A DNA stretch of 35,839 nucleotides from an uncultured Thiogranum sp. (GTDB lineage: Bacteria; Pseudomonadota; Gammaproteobacteria; DSM-19610). This document shows, piece by piece, positions 28,883 through 35,839 of this stretch (positions are counted from its first letter, which is position 1; each line of letters begins with the position of its first letter). The notes under the pieces are model-generated. The model searched no databases and was not told the origin of the DNA. It saw nothing but the letters and a program-made list of their open reading frames with translations. The translations under genes were made by a program, and so were the position numbers. The stretch lies in assembly GCA_913053655.1 (NCBI GenBank), contig CAJXFW010000009.1, positions 1 to 35,839 on the forward strand, in the 5' to 3' direction.

Positions 28883-29511
28883 TCATGAGCCACCCTGATT
28901 GATAGAAAGACGAAGCATCGCTTCGTTCTGATCAATAAAAAACTGGAAATGTCTCAGGAAATTCATACCCAGCAAGCCATCGATAGCCGAGCTTCCGCCC
29001 AGCTCCAGCACACCGATTTCGAGCTGACTGACCTGCCAGTCGCCCACCAAAAGAGCGTCAAGTTTGTAGACAGGCGCCCGAACCAGGCCGTTTGGTGTTC
29101 CGGATGTGCCGGGTTATTCGGTGCAACATGGCGGGATGAAAAGCATACCCCCTGGCCTCATAGAGTGCATCGATCGCCGAACGAAAGTTGTCCTGCCCCT
29201 GGTACGCTGCCGCTAACAGGATTCGTGCTTCCACATCACGGTAATCAGTAACCAGGAAAAGCTGCAACAGCATAGCGTTCCAGTACCGCTCCAAAATCAC
29301 CGCGCTCCAGCAAACCCCCTATATCGTCCACACGGGCACGCAACGACGGTGTGCGATCTACTGCCGGTTCACCCGCGCTAACGGGTTTTGATGGAGCGGG
29401 GATAGCTGACTGCGCGGTCTGGATCGGCTGAATACCCCAATAACTGCGGGTGTACCAGCCAAAACCCAAACCGGTGAGGAAAATCAGAAGACCGACTGTA
29501 ATTTTACGCAC
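28883..29511 (-). pseudogene. Decayed retropepsin-like aspartic protease gene
   Basis: Pieces in successive minus-strand frames: MRKITVGLLIFLTGLGFGWYTRSYWG...GDFGAVLERY (29511-~29270), YRDVEARILLAAAYQGQDNFRSAIDALYEARG, then GTPNGLVRAPVYKLDALLVGDWQ...IDGLLGMNFLRHFQFFIDQNEAMLRLSINQGGS*. The catalytic D(T/S)GA region is absent. Confidence 0.75.
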
Positions 29512-29791
29512 GGTTGATTATACCTGTGTGGCAACCGGGTCCAGAAATGCAGTATTACATAGATACAAACGCGATACGCTGCGGGGCCGCGCATAAAATA
29601 ATATTCGCTTCGGGCACCTTTTCAGCAAAATTTCATGTATGATGCGCTCCAGGTTTTGGTGCACTACGGTCTGCACCTGTTTTTATCGCGGTTATCCTTC
29701 CCGGCTCACCTCGAAACACACAAAAAGTTTCCGCCTGGACCGCCCCAAACCATGAGTGTTGGGTAGGCCGATCCCTGGAGAACATCCAAGC

Positions 29792-31078
29792 ATGTCATTT
29801 GAATCCCTCGGTCTCAGGGCCGAATTACTCCGTGCTGTATCCGAAAAAGGCTATAGCGACCCCACCCCGATACAGCTACAGGCCATCCCCCCCGTCCTTG
29901 AAGGGCGCGACATTATGGGCGGCGCACAAACGGGTACGGGTAAAACCGCCGGTTTTACCCTGCCGCTGTTACAAAGATTAATGGCGTCTGAAAAAGCGGG
30001 GAAAGGCCGTCGTGCCATCCGCGCGCTGGTGATTACCCCGACCCGCGAACTGGCCGCCCAGGTCAACGAAAGCGTAGTGGACTACGGCAAGCACCTGCCT
30101 TTGAAATCCACGGTGGTATTTGGCGGTGTAAGCATCAACCCGCAGAAGCAGAAGCTCATCAGGGGCGTGGATATCCTGGTCGCAACCCCGGGCAGATTAC
30201 TGGACCATGTCGGCCAGAACTCGGTCAACCTCTCGAAGGTTGATATCCTGGTGCTCGACGAAGCCGACCGTATGCTCGACATGGGCTTTATTCGCGATAT
30301 CCGCAAGGTCCTCGCGCTGTTACCCAAACAGAAACAGACACTGTTATTCTCGGCCACCTTCTCTGATGATATCAAGCGACTGGCAAAAGATCTGCTCAGG
30401 TCGCCTGTCCTTATTGAAGTTGCACGACATAGTGCCGCTGCAGAAAGCGTCACACAGGTGGTTCATCCAGTAGATAAAAATCGCAAACGTGAGCTGCTTT
30501 CCTTTCTGATCGGTTCAAACAACTGGCAACAGGTGCTGGTATTCAATCGCACCAAGCATGGCGCCAATCGCCTCACCGAACAACTGGGCAAGGACGGAAT
30601 CAACGCCGCCGCTATCCACGGCAACAAGAGCCAGGGCGCACGTACCCGGGCACTGGCAGATTTCAAAGCCGGCAATATACGGGTACTGGTAGCAACTGAT
30701 ATCGCCGCGCGCGGGCTGGACATTAGCCAGCTGCCACACGTGGTAAACTTTGAGCTGCCCAACATAGCGGAAGATTACGTGCACCGTATCGGCCGCACGG
30801 GGCGTGCCGGCAATGAGGGTGAAGCCATGTCGCTGGTGTGTGTGGATGAACTGAAGTTGCTAAGAGATATTGAACAGCTCCTGAAATGCGACATCCCCAG
30901 GGTGCCCATCGATGGCTTTGACGTCGATCCTTCTATCAAAGCGGAACCCATTAACAAGGGGCGCGGCAGACAGCAACAGGCGGCAAGAAAGCCAGCTGGA
31001 AAGAAATCATCATCGGCCCGGAACAGGCGTCGCCCGTCAGGGAATCGTTCAAACCGCAGTTCACAAGGCGCTCGTTAA
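29792..31078 (+). CDS. rhlE: DEAD-box RNA helicase RhlE-type
   Basis: [47 protein letters not shown]; basic C-terminal tail. Confidence 0.92.
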   Translation: MSFESLGLRAELLRAVSEKGYSDPTPIQLQAIPPVLEGRDIMGGAQTGTGKTAGFTLPLLQRLMASEKAGKGRRAIRALVITPTRELAAQVNESVVDYGKHLPLKSTVVFGGVSINPQKQKLIRGVDILVATPGRLLDHVGQNSVNLSKVDILVLDEADRMLDMGFIRDIRKVLALLPKQKQTLLFSATFSDDIKRLAKDLLRSPVLIEVARHSAAAESVTQVVHPVDKNRKRELLSFLIGSNNWQQVLVFNRTKHGANRLTEQLGKDGINAAAIHGNKSQGARTRALADFKAGNIRVLVATDIAARGLDISQLPHVVNFELPNIAEDYVHRIGRTGRAGNEGEAMSLVCVDELKLLRDIEQLLKCDIPRVPIDGFDVDPSIKAEPINKGRGRQQQAARKPAGKKSSSARNRRRPSGNRSNRSSQGAR

Positions 31079-31114
31079 TCGCACCCATCAACTACTTTTA
31101 TTCGGAACAAGACA

Positions 31115-32728
31115 TTGCTGACAACCGCAAATATCGCCATACAATTTGGCGCCAGACCGCTTTTTGAAAACGTTTCTGTCAAGTTTGGCGATGGTAATCG
31201 CTATGGCCTGATCGGAGCCAACGGCTGTGGGAAATCAACTTTCATGAAAATCCTGGGGGGTGATCTGGAAGCCTCTGCCGGAAACGTTTCAAAAGATCCT
31301 CACGAACGTATCGGCAAACTGAAACAGGACCAGTTCGCCTACGAAAAATGCAGTGTGGTTGACACGGTGATCATGGGACACGAGGAACTGTGGACCGTCA
31401 AATCCGAACGCGATGCAATTTACGCCAACCCGGAGATGACCGAAGCAGACGGTATCCGGGCCGCCGAGCTTGAATCTGAATTTGCCGAGATGGATGGCTA
31501 CACGGCCGAGGCTCGCGCCGGCGAGCTGCTACTGGGTGTCGGTATACCCATCGAGCAACACTCAGGCCCCATGAGCGAAGTCGCTCCCGGCTGGAAATTA
31601 CGCGTATTGCTGGCGCAGGTATTATTCTCCGATCCGGATATCATGCTGCTGGACGAACCCACCAACAACCTCGACATCAATACCATTCGCTGGCTGGAAG
31701 GTGTGTTGAATGCCCGTAACTGTACCATGATTATCATTTCTCATGACCGCCATTTCCTCAACAGCATATGCACCCATATGGCGGATCTGGACTACGGTGA
31801 GATTCGTGTATATCCGGGTTCTTACGATGAATACATGATCGCTGCAACGCAGGTCAGCGAACGTTTACTGGCAAACAATGCCAAGAAAAAAGCACAGATT
31901 GCTGAATTAAAAACCTTCGTAAGCCGTTTCTCCGCCAATGCCTCAAAATCAAAACAGGCGACTTCGCGCGCCCGACAAATTGACAAGATCAAGCTCGAAG
32001 AAGTGAAGCCATCCAGCCGACAGAACCCTTATATCCGGTTTGACCAGGACAAAAAACTGCATCGTCTGGCACTCGAGCTGGAAGGTTTGGGCAAACGTTT
32101 TGATGAAGACCTGTTTACCAACCTCAATCTCATGATCGAGGTGGGTGAACGTGTTGCCGTGATCGGTCCTAACGGTATTGGAAAAACCACCTTGTTAAAA
32201 TGCCTGGTCGGTGATCTTGAGCCGTCCGCCGGCACCGTGAAATGGTCCGAAAATGCGGCGCTTGGTTATTATGCACAGGACCACGCTGTGGATTTCGAGG
32301 AAAACAGAACCCTGTTCGACTGGATGGGTCGGTGGGGCAAAAAGGGCGACGATGAACAGGTTATTCGTGGCACCCTGGGTCGCCTGTTGTTTTCCCAGGA
32401 CGACATTAATAAATCCGTCAACGTGATTTCCGGTGGTGAACAGGGTCGCATGCTGTTCGGCAAACTCATGCTGCAACGTAACAATATTATGTTGATGGAC
32501 GAGCCCACTAACCACCTGGATATGGAATCTATTGAATCGCTGAACCTGGCCCTGGATAACTATCCTGGCACGTTGATCTTCGTCAGCCACGACCGCGAGT
32601 TCGTATCCTCGTTAGCGACACGCATCCTGGAGCTGACACCCACCGGTATTGTCGATTTCCGCGGCACTTATGAAGATTATCTGCGTAGTCAGGATACGGA
32701 ACCACAAAAGGTCAAGGCATCACGCTAG
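31115..32728 (+). CDS. ybiT: ABC-F family ATPase, YbiT-type
   Basis: Two ABC domains: [57 protein letters not shown] start. Confidence 0.9.
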   Translation: MLTTANIAIQFGARPLFENVSVKFGDGNRYGLIGANGCGKSTFMKILGGDLEASAGNVSKDPHERIGKLKQDQFAYEKCSVVDTVIMGHEELWTVKSERDAIYANPEMTEADGIRAAELESEFAEMDGYTAEARAGELLLGVGIPIEQHSGPMSEVAPGWKLRVLLAQVLFSDPDIMLLDEPTNNLDINTIRWLEGVLNARNCTMIIISHDRHFLNSICTHMADLDYGEIRVYPGSYDEYMIAATQVSERLLANNAKKKAQIAELKTFVSRFSANASKSKQATSRARQIDKIKLEEVKPSSRQNPYIRFDQDKKLHRLALELEGLGKRFDEDLFTNLNLMIEVGERVAVIGPNGIGKTTLLKCLVGDLEPSAGTVKWSENAALGYYAQDHAVDFEENRTLFDWMGRWGKKGDDEQVIRGTLGRLLFSQDDINKSVNVISGGEQGRMLFGKLMLQRNNIMLMDEPTNHLDMESIESLNLALDNYPGTLIFVSHDREFVSSLATRILELTPTGIVDFRGTYEDYLRSQDTEPQKVKASR

Positions 32729-32746
32729 CAGGCAATGGCTATACAG

Positions 32747-33286
32747 CTACCACATCAAATCGTCGGGGACCTTATAATCCGCGTAGGGATCATCGCCACT
32801 ATCCTCCGGTAGAGTCGCGGCTTTGCTGACAATGCAGGATTCATCACGAAGCTTTATTTTCTCCGCCACAACGGATGGAATTACCTCGTACCCGCCATCA
32901 AACCTGACAATGGCGAGCAATCCGCGCGCCAGCTTGTCGTGGATATCCTGCGAGACAAAAAGCTTTTTGATCGCAGCACCGTCCTGAAAGTTATAACCCA
33001 CCTCGCTGTCATCCCGCGGCAAATGATTCAGTTCGACCAATTGACGAATCTGCGCCTGGACCGCCTTGTGCTCAGCCAGCTCTTTTTTCTGTCGATTGAG
33101 GTCGCGATCACGGGCCACCTTCTCGGCCGCCACCCGCCGGGCAGACGCCGTGGCCTCGTTAACATCGCCGTTCTTCTTCCTGTTCTCGGATTTCTGCTGT
33201 TTGTATTTTGACTTCTTTGCCTTGTTGAGCTTGTCCCTGTTTACCAGACCGGCTTTTAGAAACTGATCGCCAAATGAATTTGCCAT
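32747..33286 (-). CDS. DUF2058 family protein (YaiL-like)
   Basis: MANSFGDQFLKAGLVNRDKLNKAKKSKYKQQK; NHLPRDDSEVGYNFQDGAAIKKLFV. ATG at 33286. Confidence 0.88.
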   Translation of the reverse strand: MANSFGDQFLKAGLVNRDKLNKAKKSKYKQQKSENRKKNGDVNEATASARRVAAEKVARDRDLNRQKKELAEHKAVQAQIRQLVELNHLPRDDSEVGYNFQDGAAIKKLFVSQDIHDKLARGLLAIVRFDGGYEVIPSVVAEKIKLRDESCIVSKAATLPEDSGDDPYADYKVPDDLMW

Positions 33287-33296
33287 GAGAATTACC

Positions 33297-33974
33297 TTAT
33301 CGCCCGCGTCTGGCAAGCCAGATGATGTGCCGCGCACCTTTCGATCCATGGGCGCGCACACGCAGCTCATCCACCTCGAACCCCACCTTGCGCAGCCGTT
33401 GAAAAAATGTTTTATCCGGACCGGCCGACCACACAGCCAACACACCCTGAGGACGCAGCGCCGCGTAGGCTGCGGTCAATCCGTTTATACTATAGAGCCA
33501 ATCGTTCTCTTTGCGGGTGAGTCCTTCAGGGCCATTATCCACGTCCAGCAAGACAGCGTCGTACGTTTGCTGCCCGGACACCAGAATGCGGGCGACATCC
33601 TGCTCACGCACAGTTACCCGTGGATCCTCGAGCGGATGACCGGCAGACGCTCCAAGTGCACCCCTGTTCCAGGTCACCACTGCCGGCACTAATTCAGCCA
33701 CCACTACCTGCGCCTGGTCACCGACGTGTCGGAGCGTCGCAGCCAGTGTAAACCCCATACCCAACCCGCCGATGAGCAATCGCGACTCCGAGCAATCCGT
33801 CAGCCTGGCACAGGTATGTTCGGCCAACGCATCTTCGGAACCATGAGTCCGGCTGTTCATCAGCTCGCTGCAACCCCCTACCCGGATCGAGAATTCATCA
33901 CGGCGCTGGTACAGGCGCAGCTCCCCGCCGTTGCCGGGCACCGGCGCACTATCGAGCAAAGTCCAGGGGGTCAT
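33297..33974 (-). CDS. Spermidine-synthase-like methyltransferase-fold protein
   Basis: LLIGGLGMGFTLAATLRHV, VVVAELVPAVVTWNRG, YDAVLLDVDNGPEGLT. Confidence 0.8.
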   Translation of the reverse strand: MTPWTLLDSAPVPGNGGELRLYQRRDEFSIRVGGCSELMNSRTHGSEDALAEHTCARLTDCSESRLLIGGLGMGFTLAATLRHVGDQAQVVVAELVPAVVTWNRGALGASAGHPLEDPRVTVREQDVARILVSGQQTYDAVLLDVDNGPEGLTRKENDWLYSINGLTAAYAALRPQGVLAVWSAGPDKTFFQRLRKVGFEVDELRVRAHGSKGARHIIWLARRGR

Positions 33975-34170
33975 ATTAATTGCAGCTTGTCATAGATTCC
34001 GCATTCACTGCCAGCGCCATTTGTGACGGGGTTCTCAGAACGGACATTCGGCTACTGAAAGAACTTGACCTTTATTGTATTTGGGATTATTTTCCCAATT
34101 ACGAATAGCGTGTTATGCAATATACCGACTTCTCAGGCCGGGTTAACTTGATCAAAATGAGGATGTAACC

Positions 34171-35526
34171 ATGAAATTGAATAGCTTAGTAGCTCTCAGC
34201 AGCGCCGTAGCAATCACCCTGGGCTTGGCTGCCTGTGGCGGAGGCGGTTCCTCCACCAACACCGCCGCCTCCTCCAGCAACAAATTGATTGCCGGGACCA
34301 TTACCGGTTTTGGCAGTATCCATGTGAATGGTGAACACGTACTGACCGATAATTCAACAACTTACAGCGTAGATGGGCAATCAGACGACGGCAGCGGTCT
34401 GAATGTGGGTGCTGAAGTCAAGATCTGCACCCGGGTTCGCTCCGATGGCAGCGTGATGGCAGCCGACGTAATTTCCAATGATGAACTGGAGGGCATTGTG
34501 ACCTCCGCGCCGACAGGCACACCCTGCCCGACCAGCGGCTCCCTGGAAGTGCTCGGTACTACCGTGAATTATAACGCCGAGCTGGTGCTGGATGGTAACA
34601 GTGCCGGGGTCAATTCGATGTGTGATCTGGTGGCCGGAACGTCGCTGGTTGAAGTACACGGCAGACCGGGAACAAACGGCATTGACGCCACCAGAATCGA
34701 AGTCAAAGCTGTCGTTGCCGACACTGAGATCAAAGGTACGGTTGACACTATCGACACAAATAATTCAACTATCGCCTTAAACAATCTTACCATCGACTAC
34801 GCCACCGCAACGGTGGATGGCCTAACGCTTGATAATTCGGCTGTCGGTAAGCTCATCGAAGCGAAACTCGATCCTGCAACATTTGTGGAGAGCGCACCTG
34901 GCAGCGGTAACTGGACAGCAACCGCTTTCAAACTCGAACTGGAAGACGAAAGCTTCCAGGAATGCGGGCAATCAGACGGTAACGAAGCAGAAATTGAAGG
35001 TGTCATTACCCGAGGTCCTGGAGACAATAACGGAACACCCGGTGATACCTCTGATGATCTGGCGAACGACCAGTTCGAAATGAATGGCTCCGATATCGTG
35101 CAGCTCGATGCTGAGCTCGCAGGCGACAGCTCGATGACGGCACTACTCATCGTAGGCAAGGAAGTCAAAGTGGAAGGTGCTTACGATACCAACCAGGTTC
35201 TGGTCGCCAGCGATCTGGAAGCAGAGCAATCCGGTAATCTGGAGTACGCCGGCATCGCCACCAGTGTTGTTGAGAAAAGTACCGGTACAGCGCTGACAAG
35301 CAGTAACTACTCGGTGAACAAAATCTATCTGGTCACGCTGGATGGTGGCACTTCGTCCGAGAAAACCTTTGTAGTGAATCCGCTTGGGACCACCATGGAT
35401 GACAGCACGGATGTCTATGGCGATGCGTTTAACATGGTCGACCTGCTGGCAGGAAGCCCTAATGTCGAGTTCCAGTACTACGTTTCAGGGGCTGACAACA
35501 TCGCCACCAAGCTGGAACTGAAATAA
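34171..35526 (+). CDS. DUF5666-domain lipoprotein
   Basis: Lipobox ITLGLAAC-GGGG; repeated ITGFGSIHVNG, VKICTRVRSDGSVMAADVI, EIKGTVDTID modules. Confidence 0.8.
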   Translation: MKLNSLVALSSAVAITLGLAACGGGGSSTNTAASSSNKLIAGTITGFGSIHVNGEHVLTDNSTTYSVDGQSDDGSGLNVGAEVKICTRVRSDGSVMAADVISNDELEGIVTSAPTGTPCPTSGSLEVLGTTVNYNAELVLDGNSAGVNSMCDLVAGTSLVEVHGRPGTNGIDATRIEVKAVVADTEIKGTVDTIDTNNSTIALNNLTIDYATATVDGLTLDNSAVGKLIEAKLDPATFVESAPGSGNWTATAFKLELEDESFQECGQSDGNEAEIEGVITRGPGDNNGTPGDTSDDLANDQFEMNGSDIVQLDAELAGDSSMTALLIVGKEVKVEGAYDTNQVLVASDLEAEQSGNLEYAGIATSVVEKSTGTALTSSNYSVNKIYLVTLDGGTSSEKTFVVNPLGTTMDDSTDVYGDAFNMVDLLAGSPNVEFQYYVSGADNIATKLELK

Positions 35527-35540
35527 CCGACTGGCTGATC

Positions 35541-35574
35541 GGTATGCCGGAGCATGGCCGTGCTCCGGCATACC
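35541..35574. terminator. Hairpin between convergent genes (possible bidirectional terminator)
   Basis: GGTATGCCGGAGCA-tggccg-TGCTCCGGCATACC, 14-bp perfect stem; no T-tract, so intrinsic termination is uncertain. Confidence 0.5.
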
Positions 35575-35576
35575 CT

Positions 35577-35839
35577 CTACTGAAGCCGTCCAGCACCAGT
35601 CAGTCGTTTTCGCCAATAGGGGTTGTGAAGTGATGCGTATGCGACCCGCTTGCCGCTTGAAGGCGCGTGAATGAAACGACCATCTCCCACATAAATACCC
35701 ACGTGTGAAACTTTCCCCCGGGACAGAGTGAAAAAGACCAGATCACCAGGTTGCAGGTCCGATATCGGCACCCGTTTAGTCTTTCGGTATTGTGCTGCTG
35801 CCGTGCGCGGGGCCTGTATACCAGCCTTGCTAAAAGCGT
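35577..35839 (-). CDS. NlpC/P60-family peptidase, partial (N-terminus outside window)
   Basis: VPISDLQPGDLVFFTLSRGKVSHVGIYVGDGRFIHAPSSGKRVAYASL; open at the window edge. Confidence 0.88.
   Translation of the reverse strand, partial: AFSKAGIQAPRTAAAQYRKTKRVPISDLQPGDLVFFTLSRGKVSHVGIYVGDGRFIHAPSSGKRVAYASLHNPYWRKRLTGAGRLQ

Noticed and set aside
28825-28902. 25 aa ORF MRPSHTIDELHSLIIPAARLMSHPD after an AGGAGG-like sequence
   Set aside because: Overlaps the 3' end of the protease pseudogene region; too short to support without conservation or ribosome profiling.
28949-29251. Plus-strand 100 aa ORF
   Set aside because: Antisense to the decayed retropepsin-like gene, whose minus-strand segments show clear homology.

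Overview
The window divides into two parts. (A) ~1-9050 is an accessory island ending at the 3' end of a tRNA-Val(CAC) gene, with a tyrosine integrase next to the tRNA. It carries a PIN-type toxin-antitoxin pair, a DUF4238 protein, a retron-like cassette (predicted ncRNA, small ORF, XRE HTH, reverse transcriptase) and an AbiEi/AbiEii-like operon. The AbiEii-like toxin has an unusual C-terminal extension, and a directly abutting third gene carries a HEPN-like RNxxxH motif. (B) ~9050-35839 is mostly housekeeping or core gammaproteobacterial-like sequence: YgiQ, GlgA, EfpL/YeiP, RapA, CspA, ArfB, PilZ, TrhA, a sucrose operon (SPS-SPP-PfkB kinase-sucrose synthase), GFA protein, RhlE, YbiT-type ABC-F, DUF2058, a spermidine-synthase-like protein, DUF5666 and NlpC/P60. 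Among these sit a MITE/REP-like element, a highly divergent SelO-like protein and a decayed retropepsin-like protease gene. The most interesting signals are: (1) the retron-like ncRNA at ~3660-3930 on the minus strand, with a1/a2 pairing, an rrn-like BoxA just upstream and a well-spaced sigma70-like promoter; and (2) the three-gene AbiE-like/HEPN operon. All family assignments come from reading motifs by eye; no database search or folding software was run.
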